From NCBI RefSeq assembly GCF_014636315.1, contig NZ_BMED01000001.1, forward strand, positions 124,316-188,315: a stretch of 64,000 bases of DNA. Direction: 5' to 3'. Shown here piece after piece: positions 17,126-26,064 of this stretch. Both the position numbers and the translations under genes were made by a program. This DNA comes from Parundibacterium terreum (GTDB taxonomy: Bacteria > Pseudomonadota > Gammaproteobacteria > Burkholderiales > Burkholderiaceae_D). Below the pieces are notes generated by a model. That model had not been told where the DNA came from. It made no database searches and worked only from the letters and a program-made list of their open reading frames with translations. Position 1 is the first letter of the stretch. Every line of letters begins with the position of its first letter.

Positions 17126-20100
17126 CGACAGCGGCTATTCCCTTGGCAGCGAGTGTTCTGCCCGCTTATGCAGAATTGTTTTGCCTGTCTAACTTCACTT
17201 TCCTGCACGGAGCATCGCATGCGGAGGAGCTGGTCGAACGCGCGGTGGAGCTGGGCTATTCGGGTCTGGCCGTGACGGATGAGTGCTCACTGGCAGGCGT
17301 AGTGCGCGCCCATGTCGCGGTGAAAAAAGCAGTGGAAAAACAGGCAGAACCTGATGAGGAAAAGCAATTCAAATTATTGATAGGCACTTATTTCAAATTG
17401 ACCGCTCCAGATGCCGCAGTGGATACTCCTCCCCTGACGCTGATCGCGATTGCGCAGAACCGGGAGGGCTACGGCAATCTGTCGGAGCTGATCACACTGG
17501 CGCGCTCCCGCACCATTAAAGGAAATTATCTGCTGACGCCGGATGATCTGGCAGCACCGCCGGCGGGCTATGAGCATTTGCGCGGTTTGCCGGATTGCCT
17601 GCTGATCCTGGTGCCGGATTATGCAGTGCCGCTCGATACGCTGGTAGCCCAGGCCGCCTGGACAGCCAGTGTTTTTTCCGAGCGCGCCTGGATGGGCTTG
17701 ACCCTGCTGTACCAGACCATGGATGGACTGCACCGTGACCGCCTAACGGCGGTTGCCAGCCACTATCGTTTGCCGGTGGTGGCAACCGGCCATGTCTGCA
17801 TGCACAAGCGTTCGCGCAAGCCGCTGCAGGATACGCTGACCGCCATCCGGCTGGGTAAGCCGATTGCCGAGTGCGGCTATGGCCTGGCGCCCAATGCCGA
17901 GCAGCATCTGCGCTCGCGGGTGCGGCTGGCCAATATTTATCCGGCACAGGCATTGGCAGAAACTGTAAAAATCGCAGGGAAATGCGAATTTTCATTGGAT
18001 GAATTGCGCTACGAGTATCCGGATGAACTGGTGCCACCGGGTTATACGCCTGCCAGATATTTACGGCAGGAAGTGGAGAAAGGCATGCTATGGCGTTTCG
18101 GTACCGATCCAGGTGACAAGATCATCAAGCGCATAGAGGAAGAATTGACGCTGATTAATGATCTCGCCTACGAGGCCTTTTTTTTGACGGTTTATGATCT
18201 GGTGAAATTTGCCCGCTCCAAAGACATTCTTTGCCAGGGACGCGGTTCAGCAGCCAATTCGGTTGTCTGCTTTTGTTTGGGCGTGACCGAGGTAGATCCA
18301 AATAGCAGTACCCTGCTGTTCGCACGCTTCTTGTCCAAGGAGCGTGGCGAGCCGCCGGATATCGACGTCGATTTTGAGCATCAGCGTCGCGATGAAGTGA
18401 TCGCCTATATTTATCAAAAATACGGCCGCAGCCGCGCAGCGCTGGCAGCGGCTGTGCATACCTATCGGCCGCGCGGTGCGCTACGCGAAGTGGGCAAGGC
18501 GCTGGGCGTTGATTTGGCGATCGTCGATGCAGTTGCTAAATCGCAACGCTGGTTTGACAGCAAGAATGATTTGCTGGACCGCTTTGCCGAGAGCGGGCTT
18601 GACCCCGCCTCCCCCGTGGCCGAGCTGTGGGCGGGACTGGTCACGCAGCTGGTGCGTTTTCCGCGCCATCTGTCGCAGCATAGTGGAGGTTTTGTGATTT
18701 CCCGGCACAAGTTGTCGCGCTTGGTGCCGATAGAAAATGCAGCGATGGAAAATCGCTATGTGATTGAATGGGATAAGGACGATCTGGAGTCTCTGAAGTT
18801 GCTGAAGGTGGATGTGCTGGCGCTGGGCATGCTGTCGGCCTTGCGGCGGGCGCTGGATATGATGGCGCAGTTTCCGGGCAAGCCCCAAAGATTGGAGGAA
18901 GTCCCGCGTGAAGATCCAGTTACCTACGACATGATCTGTAAGGCGGACACTATAGGCGTGTTCCAGATTGAATCCCGGGCACAGATGAGCATGCTGCCGC
19001 GCTTGCGGCCTCGGAAATTCTATGATCTGGTGATACAGGTGGCGATAGTCAGGCCGGGCCCGATACAGGGGGGCATGGTCCATCCTTATCTGCGGCGGCG
19101 CCAGGGCAAGGAGAAGATAGAGATACACAAAAATCCTGCAATGGTGGAGGCATTGGACCGTACCCTGGGTATTCCGATTTTCCAGGAGCAGGTCATGCAG
19201 ATCGCGATGCTGGCCGCTGACTTTACGGCTGGCGAGGCGGATGAACTGCGCCGGTCCATGGCGGCGTGGAAAAAGAAAGGCGGACTGGAACATTATGAAA
19301 GCAGGATAGTCCAGACCATGATCAAGAATGGCTATGAAGAGGTGTTTGCGAAAGCCATTTTCGAACAGATGAAAGGTTTCGGTGATTATGGTTTTCCCGA
19401 AAGCCATTCCGCCAGCTTTGCCAAGCTGGCGTATATCAGCAGCTGGATCAAATGCCATGAACCGGCGATTTTCCTGTGCTCTTTATTGAACTCGCAGCCC
19501 ATGGGTTTCTATTCGCCGTCGCAACTGGTGCAGGATGCAAAGAGGCATCAGGTCAAGGTGTTGCCGATTGATATCACAAGCAGTCATTGGGACTCTTCAC
19601 TGGAAGCGGATGATGCGGTGAATCCTTTCACTGGTACGGCACAGCCGGCAGTGAGGCTGGGCATGTCCTTACTGCGTGGCATGTCGGCCGAGGCTGCCAA
19701 GCGCATAGGAGACGCCAGGGCGATACAGGCATTTACCGACCTGACCGACCTGGCGCGCAGGGCGCAACTCGGACGGCAAGAACTGGAGGCGCTGGCTACC
19801 GGGAATGCGCTGCAGGCGCTGGCGGGTCACAGGCGGGAAGCGCTGTGGAATGCAGTCGGTGCGGTGCCGGATAAGGATTTGCTGCGGCCAACCACGATAT
19901 CGGAGCAAATGCCGCGTCTGAATGCGCCGTCTGAGGCACAGGAAATTGTCAGCGATTACCGCAGCATGGGCTTGACACTGAATCGCCATCCGGTTGCCCT
20001 GCTGCGCCCTTCCCTGCTGGAAAAACGCTTCTTGCCGGCCGAGATGCTGAACACATTTCAAAATGGCCAATTCGCCCGTGGTTGCGGCATCGTGACGGTG

Positions 20101-20349
20101 CGCCAGCGCCCGGGTACCGCCAAGGGCGTTATCTTTATCACGATAGAAGATGAGACCGGCCCGGTGAACGTGATCATCTGGGCGGCCTTGCTGGAAAAGC
20201 AGCGCCGCGAGGTGCTGAATGCGCCCTTGCTCGGCGTCTATGGCATCTGGCAATGCGAGGCTGAAGTACGGCATCTGGTTGCCAAGCGGTTGGTCGACAT
20301 GTCGCACTTGCTTGGCAACCTGGCGACAGGCAGCCGGGATTTTTGCTGA
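17122..20349 (+). CDS. dnaE2: DnaE2 error-prone DNA polymerase III alpha subunit
   Basis: A 1075-residue C-family polymerase. The N-terminal PHP domain begins AELFCLSNFTFLHGASHAEEL. The palm has CQGRGSAANSVVCF (about 372) and the catalytic acidic motif PPDIDVDFEHQRRDEV (about 411). SIAP-like segments and the C-terminal OB domain (ARGCGIVTVRQRPGTAKG) follow. It is shorter than replicative DnaE (about 1160) and ends with the typical VAKRLVDMSHLLG. It is the third gene of the SOS operon and performs damage-induced mutagenic synthesis with ImuA and ImuB. Confidence 0.96.
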   Translation: MTTAAIPLAASVLPAYAELFCLSNFTFLHGASHAEELVERAVELGYSGLAVTDECSLAGVVRAHVAVKKAVEKQAEPDEEKQFKLLIGTYFKLTAPDAAVDTPPLTLIAIAQNREGYGNLSELITLARSRTIKGNYLLTPDDLAAPPAGYEHLRGLPDCLLILVPDYAVPLDTLVAQAAWTASVFSERAWMGLTLLYQTMDGLHRDRLTAVASHYRLPVVATGHVCMHKRSRKPLQDTLTAIRLGKPIAECGYGLAPNAEQHLRSRVRLANIYPAQALAETVKIAGKCEFSLDELRYEYPDELVPPGYTPARYLRQEVEKGMLWRFGTDPGDKIIKRIEEELTLINDLAYEAFFLTVYDLVKFARSKDILCQGRGSAANSVVCFCLGVTEVDPNSSTLLFARFLSKERGEPPDIDVDFEHQRRDEVIAYIYQKYGRSRAALAAAVHTYRPRGALREVGKALGVDLAIVDAVAKSQRWFDSKNDLLDRFAESGLDPASPVAELWAGLVTQLVRFPRHLSQHSGGFVISRHKLSRLVPIENAAMENRYVIEWDKDDLESLKLLKVDVLALGMLSALRRALDMMAQFPGKPQRLEEVPREDPVTYDMICKADTIGVFQIESRAQMSMLPRLRPRKFYDLVIQVAIVRPGPIQGGMVHPYLRRRQGKEKIEIHKNPAMVEALDRTLGIPIFQEQVMQIAMLAADFTAGEADELRRSMAAWKKKGGLEHYESRIVQTMIKNGYEEVFAKAIFEQMKGFGDYGFPESHSASFAKLAYISSWIKCHEPAIFLCSLLNSQPMGFYSPSQLVQDAKRHQVKVLPIDITSSHWDSSLEADDAVNPFTGTAQPAVRLGMSLLRGMSAEAAKRIGDARAIQAFTDLTDLARRAQLGRQELEALATGNALQALAGHRREALWNAVGAVPDKDLLRPTTISEQMPRLNAPSEAQEIVSDYRSMGLTLNRHPVALLRPSLLEKRFLPAEMLNTFQNGQFARGCGIVTVRQRPGTAKGVIFITIEDETGPVNVIIWAALLEKQRREVLNAPLLGVYGIWQCEAEVRHLVAKRLVDMSHLLGNLATGSRDFC

Positions 20350-20386
20350 TACGCTGGCTGGTTTACCTCTGGCGCCTACTTGATGT

Positions 20387-20788
20387 TCATTTAAACCAGC
20401 TTGCCCCAACGAATCCAGTCGTCGCCGCCATCGACGTGGCAAACATACCCCATACGATATCCACCAGTGCCAACTGTCTGGACCAGCCCTTGATGGTTGC
20501 GAGATTGCTCAAGTCATAGGTGCCATAGGCAACCATGCCAAGCAATGCCCCGTATACCATGGCCTTGAAGAAATTGCCGCTCTTGAGTGCCGGGCGCACG
20601 CTGAATACGACGACCCCGAAAATATAAATCAGGTAAAACAGTGCGGCAGCAGCCATATCCACATGGCCCAATAAGTCACCCAGCTGGGAACGGTAAAAGT
20701 CTTTGGCCACATGTTCCAGCCACAAATAATCCAGGCCGCAAAATACCAGCGCGCAGCAAAGAAAAGCGATGTGATATTTTTTCATCAT
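20387..20788 (-). CDS. DUF2177 family integral membrane protein
   Basis: A 133-residue protein with four predicted membrane helices. The family signature YGTYDLSNLATIKGWSRQL followed by LVDIVWGM (about residues 93-119) matches DUF2177. The function is unknown. The first helix is FLCCALVFCGLDYLWL; a second segment is AAAALFYLIYIFGVVVFSV. It is convergent with dnaE2, 37 bp away, and has no evident operon partner. Confidence 0.85.
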   Translation of the reverse strand: MMKKYHIAFLCCALVFCGLDYLWLEHVAKDFYRSQLGDLLGHVDMAAAALFYLIYIFGVVVFSVRPALKSGNFFKAMVYGALLGMVAYGTYDLSNLATIKGWSRQLALVDIVWGMFATSMAATTGFVGASWFK

Positions 20789-21098
20789 ATGGTGATCATT
20801 GCCCTATAGTGAATAGGCGGAACAGGCGAAGATTTAATAAGCTCAAGCATCGTACTGATAGGCATAATGAATTCCGGCAAGCCAAAGGGAATGTATATTT
20901 CGTTACAAAAACAGGTAAGTACGTTACCGCACATAAGACGGCGCCGACCTAGGCTATAAAGTACACATAAGAAACATACAGGCTATCTCACCAGGCAATG
21001 TTTGCCTGAGAGTAAAGCTTGTTGATGATATTTGTGAATAAAAGTTCCGCGCCGTCAAAGGTAATGCAAATCCTGGTAAAACCCTATTGGAGGTAACT
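20789..21098. other. 310-bp region without a confident gene; leader of the 135-aa gene
   Basis: This divergent spacer is AT-rich. It holds a small bulged hairpin (7-bp perfect core caggcaa-tgt-ttgcctg at 20992-21008, flanked by tctc/gaga) about 90 bp before the ATG of the 135-aa gene, without a T tract. A short plus frame (about 20811-20952) has protein-like composition but no start with a ribosome site. Confidence 0.5.
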
Positions 21099-21506
21099 AT
21101 GTCTTACATTAATTTCAAGGCTGTAACGACTTTGGAATCCACGCACGATATTTTCGTTAATGCGGAAAATATCAAATACATAGAAGTTTCCCATAGGCGA
21201 CAAATTGGGAAGAGCCTGATCCATATGATAGGCACGACCGACATGATTGCAGTGGATACCGAGTTCCAGGAAATACCCGGCATTCTGCCTATATTAACGA
21301 GGGAAAATTTGCCCAATGTCTCGGGCGGACCTGACTACGAAGGCAGTATTGTGTATGTCAACCCAGTGCATGCCAATACCGTGACTCCCATCAAGGAGAT
21401 GTATGTAGTCAGGTTCAATGATGGCAGTGAATTGATGCTGCGGTCCAGGCCTGCATTTCTGGCGCGCCAGCCACAGTCCAAGGTAGCATCCGTAGAATAT
21501 TCCTAG
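21099..21506 (+). CDS. Hypothetical protein (135 aa)
   Basis: A 135-residue soluble protein opening MSYINFKAVTTLESTHDIFV. I do not recognise a family. It looks beta-rich, with repeated short motifs such as NAENIKYIEVSHRR and VRFNDGSELMLRSRPAFL; it has no signal peptide or membrane helix. The ATG at 21099 follows a strong TTGGAGGTAACT; an in-frame ATG 12 bp upstream would overlap that ribosome site. It is the first of four small unknown genes between 21 and 22.5 kb, the other three on the opposite strand. Confidence 0.75.
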   Translation: MSYINFKAVTTLESTHDIFVNAENIKYIEVSHRRQIGKSLIHMIGTTDMIAVDTEFQEIPGILPILTRENLPNVSGGPDYEGSIVYVNPVHANTVTPIKEMYVVRFNDGSELMLRSRPAFLARQPQSKVASVEYS

Positions 21507-21596
21507 AAAGCCTTGGCGCCAGCGCAGCCTTTTCCCAGGCGGAAAAACTGCCGCGGCGCTTATTCGTCTGCCGGGCTCGTCCGGATGTAGCGTCAG

Positions 21597-21773
21597 CTAG
21601 CCGACATTTCCTTCTATCCAATCTCCATACTGAAAACCAGGGTCGGCAGGAGCGTCGGTGCGTTCAGGGTCTTGTACTGTTTTACGGGATTCAGCAGCGT
21701 CTTTCAAGGCTCCATTTTTTACTTGCGCATCTGCACGGAGCTGGTCTTTGTTGCGTTCAAATGATGTACTCAT
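21597..21773 (-). CDS. Small hydrophilic protein (58 aa), unknown
   Basis: The 58-residue peptide starts MSTSFERNKDQLRADAQVKN and ends PGFQYGDWIEGNVG. AGGAGG sits 6 bases before the ATG, an excellent ribosome site. It is highly charged and probably partly disordered, with a composition seen in stress-related small proteins (a CsbD-like flavour), but no family is recognised. It is convergent with the 135-aa gene and followed upstream by two further small minus-strand genes. Confidence 0.7.
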   Translation of the reverse strand: MSTSFERNKDQLRADAQVKNGALKDAAESRKTVQDPERTDAPADPGFQYGDWIEGNVG

Positions 21774-21941
21774 AAAAGCCTCCTGTTAACAATCGAGCGC
21801 GAACATTACTGCGTTCGTTCCATTCAGACCGTGGCTATCTTGTACAGTTCTTACAAAAAGTGAAAGCGTGTGTAAGTATTTTCAATGAGTATCGTCGATG
21901 CGTATCACCAGTCAGCATCGTCGATGCAAACACGCCGAAGC

Positions 21942-22181
21942 TTAAAGACTATTATTGCCTTTAGGATTGTCGAATAATCTGCCCACGGTAGCGAGGCCGG
22001 ATGAGGGCTCCTCGCGGACATGAGAGATTTTATTCAATGGGTGATTTACTTTTCCCAACTCGATAAAATAGGCAAGCTCGGTGTAGCCGCACACCTTGAG
22101 TTGCTCAAGCTGTCGTTCCAGGGTATTAGCAGCTCGATTATTTCTGTAATCGATAATGCTGATGACATTATTTGCTTTCAT
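21942..22181 (-). CDS. Small hypothetical protein (79 aa)
   Basis: A 79-residue protein opening MKANNVISIIDYRNNRAANT, followed by an amphipathic helix (LERQLEQLKVCGYTELAYFIEL) and a flexible polar tail. A good Shine-Dalgarno (AGGAG, 6 bases upstream) supports the start. No family is recognised. It lies between two other small unknown genes on the same strand but with gaps of 87 and 168 bp, so each may have its own promoter. Confidence 0.68.
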   Translation of the reverse strand: MKANNVISIIDYRNNRAANTLERQLEQLKVCGYTELAYFIELGKVNHPLNKISHVREEPSSGLATVGRLFDNPKGNNSL

Positions 22182-22268
22182 GCGTACTCCTGAAAGTCAG
22201 TATGTTCACAATGCGGGCGCTCACCAAAGCAAGCAGGCTCCGGATGTTCGCCCGGTATTGCAATGCGG

Positions 22269-22517
22269 CTACTCTTCTATGCCCAGCCCTTTTTCTATCA
22301 TCGTCTCTATATAAGAGATGACATACATTCGGAGATCATTGCCGACTGCGGCATTGTCGACCAGTCTACCGCCAATTTCACCCTTGAAATCACCTTCCTG
22401 ATAAACAAAGGCTTTCCACACAGCATTCTCGCCGGAACTGAATTCAGCCTTGTACTGGAATTTTTCACCGCTGACCTTGCGCGTGTATTCATCTTCAAAT
22501 GTTGTGGCATGTGGCAT
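22269..22517 (-). CDS. Small hypothetical protein (82 aa)
   Basis: An 82-residue acidic protein opening MPHATTFEDEYTRKVSGEKF. The middle looks like a beta-sheet (FQYKAEFSSGENAVWKAFVYQ) followed by an amphipathic helix (RMYVISYIETMIEKG). AGGAG stands 5 bases before the ATG. No family is recognised and there is no signal peptide. It is 70 bp from the LysR gene on the same strand, whose 3' end lies upstream of it. Confidence 0.7.
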   Translation of the reverse strand: MPHATTFEDEYTRKVSGEKFQYKAEFSSGENAVWKAFVYQEGDFKGEIGGRLVDNAAVGNDLRMYVISYIETMIEKGLGIEE

Positions 22518-22587
22518 GCAAGCTCCTGATTTTTGACGCTTGGACTATCCTAGCACGAACTTGAACATCCGCGTTTTGAAACGAAGA

Positions 22588-23541
22588 TCAGCTACCCAGG
22601 CCGGTGCGCTGAAGCTGACGCAACTCCGCAGTCGGAATACTGTACTCCTTGCTGTTGAGCAAATGCGCAATAGAAAAATCGATGAACTTTCTCACTCGTC
22701 TGGGGATGTCTACTCGCTGCTTGTAGTAGATATACAAGCCCAACCGTTCGCTGGTGAACTCACATAAAAGAGGAATAAGCTGGCCGGCGCGTATGGGTGC
22801 GGTGGAATTAATACTGTCGATCAAGCCTATGCCAAATCCTGCAGTAACGGCGCCGAGTTCCGCTTCCGGATCATTGGTGCAAAAAGCTGCATGTATGTCC
22901 CGATAGCTGATTTCATTGTCGATGGAAAACTCCCACGGAAACAGGCGCCCTGTGCTTGGCTGCCGGTATCCTATGCAGGCGTGCTGGGCCAGGTCCTCGA
23001 TGCTCGCCGGTGTGCCGCGATTTTGCAGATAAGAAGGGGAAGCACAGGCCAGTTGCTGTATCGCGAAAAGACGCCTGACGATCATATCCCCCACCGGTTC
23101 CGATCCAGCCCTGAATCCGACATCAATGCGCTGTGCAACGATATCGGTGAAGTCATTTTCCAATAGCAGTTCTATTTCAATCTTAGGATGCAATGCGTGG
23201 AAGTCCGCCAGCATTGGCAGCAAGACTTTTTTACCTACCGCTCCGGCAGCACTGATGCGTATCAGGCCTTCATCGTCACTTGCGGAGGCCTTGGCCTGCG
23301 CCAATGCCCGCAGCATGCCGTCCAGATTCGGCTTGACTGCTTCCAGGAAGCGTCTGCCGTCTTCCGTCAGGCTATTTTGGCGGGTAGTACGGTGGAATAG
23401 CCGCACCCCCAGCTCGGATTCCAGTTGCCGTATGGTTTTGCTGATCGATTGCGGCGTAGTGCCCTGCTCTACCGCCACTTTGTGAAAGCTCGCCAGTTCC
23501 GCCGCTTTTGCAAACACGGTGATCGCGCGCAATTCATCCAT
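22588..23541 (-). CDS. LysR-family transcriptional regulator
   Basis: A 317-residue regulator. The winged helix is at residues 4-62 (MDELRAITVFAKAAELASFH ... RLFHRTTRQNSLTEDG) and the effector domain follows (ISAAGAVGKKVLLPMLADFH). The start at 23541 aligns with family starts; an in-frame upstream start adds 13 residues. It is divergent from an SDR gene over a 246-bp spacer holding an ACTA-N8-TAGT dyad at 23588-23603, a plausible LysR site. It likely controls the SDR gene. Confidence 0.92.
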   Translation of the reverse strand: MDELRAITVFAKAAELASFHKVAVEQGTTPQSISKTIRQLESELGVRLFHRTTRQNSLTEDGRRFLEAVKPNLDGMLRALAQAKASASDDEGLIRISAAGAVGKKVLLPMLADFHALHPKIEIELLLENDFTDIVAQRIDVGFRAGSEPVGDMIVRRLFAIQQLACASPSYLQNRGTPASIEDLAQHACIGYRQPSTGRLFPWEFSIDNEISYRDIHAAFCTNDPEAELGAVTAGFGIGLIDSINSTAPIRAGQLIPLLCEFTSERLGLYIYYKQRVDIPRRVRKFIDFSIAHLLNSKEYSIPTAELRQLQRTGLGS

Positions 23542-23787
23542 ATACAGCCCCCTGTTTCTCTCGCAAAAATTGCGAAGCATGTCTGAGACTATAAACCATT
23601 AGTTGTGAATGAAACCCATTTTTTGGACTATTCGGTGAAGTTGTGCTGTCCTATAGTTCATCCCATCCTAGACACGCAGCTTGCAGGACGACTCCAACCG
23701 GAGCCACATTTCGGACTTTTTGCGGAATTTTATTAACACTCATTGTCATTTAATTATTTTTTTAATATCACTTTCGAAGGAAATATC

Positions 23788-24570
23788 ATGAACAACGCTT
23801 CTCAAGTACAAGACAAACCTCTGGCTGGTCGTATTGCTGTCGTAACCGGTGCTTCCAGCGGCATAGGCGCCGCCTCCGCAAAGCTGCTGGCACAAAAAGG
23901 TGCCAAGGTCGCCGTACTGGCTCGCCGCAAGGACAAGCTGGCGCAGTTGGTTGAGGAAATTAGCGCAGCCGGCGGCACGGCGATTGCGATCGAAGTCGAT
24001 GTGACCGATCAGGAATCCGTGGATAAGGCAGCAGCCAAAGTTGTCACAACGTTCGGCCGCGCCGACCTGGTGTTCAACAATGCCGGTGTCATGCTGCCGG
24101 GCGCGATTGAAGAGCGTAAGCTGGAAGAATGGGATAGCCAGATCGACTTGAACGTTACCGGCCTGATGCGTGTGATCCATGCATTCATCCCGCAACTGAC
24201 GCAAGCTGCAGCAGAGGGTGCGACTGTGGATCTGATCAATACCTCCTCCATTGCTGGCCAGTACATCTATCCTTATTTCGCCGTGTACTCTGCGACGAAA
24301 GCCTATGTCAGCCACCTGACGCGGCATATGCGTGTTGAACTCGGTGCAAAGAACGTACGTGTATCAATGATAGAGCCAGGTATAGTCGCGACAGAGCTGC
24401 AAGGCCACGTCACTTTCCAGGGCGCCAAAGACTGGCTGGCCAATGCCAAGGAAACGATAGAATTCCTGCAGCCTGAAGATGTGGCGCAAGTCGTCGGCTT
24501 CTTGGCAGGCCTGCCCAAGCATGTGAATTTGCAACAGGTCGTCGTTATGCCGACGAAGCAAGGAATCTAA
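23788..24570 (+). CDS. Short-chain dehydrogenase/reductase (SDR)
   Basis: A 260-residue classical SDR. The cofactor motif TGASSGIG (about residues 20-27), NNAG (about 94-97), the catalytic Ser in NTSSIAGQ (about 151) and YSATK (about 166-170) are all intact. ARRKDK after the second strand suggests NADP(H) preference. It oxidises or reduces an unknown alcohol/ketone. GAAGGAAA lies 5 bases before the ATG. The divergent LysR gene suggests substrate-inducible expression. Confidence 0.93.
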   Translation: MNNASQVQDKPLAGRIAVVTGASSGIGAASAKLLAQKGAKVAVLARRKDKLAQLVEEISAAGGTAIAIEVDVTDQESVDKAAAKVVTTFGRADLVFNNAGVMLPGAIEERKLEEWDSQIDLNVTGLMRVIHAFIPQLTQAAAEGATVDLINTSSIAGQYIYPYFAVYSATKAYVSHLTRHMRVELGAKNVRVSMIEPGIVATELQGHVTFQGAKDWLANAKETIEFLQPEDVAQVVGFLAGLPKHVNLQQVVVMPTKQGI

Positions 24571-24780
24571 GCCAGTCAGATTGACAGCCTGTCTCGGAAA
24601 AGAGGAAACACTCGCGAAGCAGAGACACTCTTTGCTTCGCTGAAGAATTGCTTAAGGCCTCGAAAGTTCAGAGTTTTAATTTTGAGAGGCTTTCAACTCA
24701 AAATGCGACAGAGAAATTTAAATAATTGTATTGTGGAATTAAATAACCTTGGGAAACTGTGAGATAGTATATTTATTTCA

Positions 24781-25905
24781 ATGTTTCTCGGGACAGTAGT
24801 GAACAATACCTTTTCTACATACTTGGATGCCATCCGCTTTCTGGCGGCATTGACCGTCATGGCTGCTCACATGACGTTTAAGGAGTACACAGGGGGAAAT
24901 ATCCCTTATCAAGGTGCGTGGGCGGGTGCTGCAGTCGTAGTGTTCTTTGTTTTGTCCGGATATGTGATCCGCTTCGTATCCAAAGAAAAGGAAACTACGC
25001 TAACTGACTACGCGGTTAGCCGCATGGCGCGCATTTACTCGGTGGCGATTCCTGCAATCCTCCTTACCATGCTCCTGGATGGCATCTGTTATTTCTTGGG
25101 TACTGACAAGCCTTTGCCAGCTTATCAATATTTACAGCTATGGAAGTATATGCCCCTCTTCCTGGCCTTTTTGACGGATGTGGGGCCTTTCCATGAGGGC
25201 ATGCTGACGGATGTCGCATTTTGGTCGCTGTCTTATGAGGTTTGGTATTACGTGCTCTTTGCCATTGTGGTGTATTGGTCCGGCTGGAAGAAATGGGCCT
25301 TGGCAGCCATCCTGCTGGTGGCACTCGGTATTCCAATATTGATTTATTTGCCTATCTGGTTAATCGGGGTGGGGCTTTATGAATTGCATCAGCGCGTCAC
25401 CGTCAAAAAAATGTCTGCGCGTATTATGTTTGCCTTGTCATTTTTGGGATTATTCGCAATCCGCTTGACGGGAGCCGACGATATGTCGGACGAATGGATG
25501 AGTAATATTCTAGGCGGCTATCCCGAAAAGCATCTGCATAATTCGCAACACTTTCTGGGGCATTACATGATTGCAGCGGTGATGACGACGAATCTGTTTG
25601 CTGCCAAATATGCTGAACTGGACTTTCTGAACAAACCTTGGCTGCGCAAGGCAATCGTCTATTTGGCATCATTCACATTTGCACTCTATTTGGCGCATCG
25701 CCCATTGATGGACTTCTACCTTTTTGTATTTCACCACAACCCGCATTCTTTTTATAGCGTGGTCGGAATGGTAGTTTTTGCGCTTTTGGGCTCATGGTTA
25801 TTTGGATTAGGTACCGAACATAAGAAACAGTGGTGGAAGAATATCTTCACCAAACTGATCAAGCGAACACCGAGACTGGGGATGGTTCCTGCAACTCAAA
25901 TTTAG
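24781..25905 (+). CDS. Acyltransferase family 3 membrane protein (OafA-like)
   Basis: A 374-residue membrane protein with about ten hydrophobic helices. The family features are LDAIRFLAALTVMAAHM (first helix with the conserved catalytic His) and VVVFFVLSGYVIRFVS. Such enzymes move acetyl or other acyl groups onto exported sugars, O-antigen or lipids. The substrate is unknown. The upstream 210 bp and the gene itself look more AT-rich than the neighbours, and no partner genes stand nearby, so horizontal acquisition is possible. No convincing Shine-Dalgarno precedes the ATG. Confidence 0.88.
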   Translation: MFLGTVVNNTFSTYLDAIRFLAALTVMAAHMTFKEYTGGNIPYQGAWAGAAVVVFFVLSGYVIRFVSKEKETTLTDYAVSRMARIYSVAIPAILLTMLLDGICYFLGTDKPLPAYQYLQLWKYMPLFLAFLTDVGPFHEGMLTDVAFWSLSYEVWYYVLFAIVVYWSGWKKWALAAILLVALGIPILIYLPIWLIGVGLYELHQRVTVKKMSARIMFALSFLGLFAIRLTGADDMSDEWMSNILGGYPEKHLHNSQHFLGHYMIAAVMTTNLFAAKYAELDFLNKPWLRKAIVYLASFTFALYLAHRPLMDFYLFVFHHNPHSFYSVVGMVVFALLGSWLFGLGTEHKKQWWKNIFTKLIKRTPRLGMVPATQI

Positions 25906-26064
25906 TGCGGGGGGAGCGAGAACCTTCAGGGGTAAGATGTCGAGCCTCATAAGCCGCAAATCAACAAGGATTTAGCGGGCCGAAAGGGCTTTCGAAATGG
26001 TGTGCCCAGCAAACTTTTCTGCAGAGGGATATGATCTGGCTACAACAAACTTTGGAGACCTGAC

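Noticed and set aside
20811..20952. Plus-strand frame ending in protein-like GNVYFVTKTGKYVTAHKTAPT
   Set aside because: The only possible start is a GTG without ribosome site, and the length is under 50 codons; no family match is recognised.
25981..25994. Short hairpin cgaaag-gg-ctttcg before the methyltransferase gene
   Set aside because: The stem is only 6 bp with a 2-base loop and no T tract follows.
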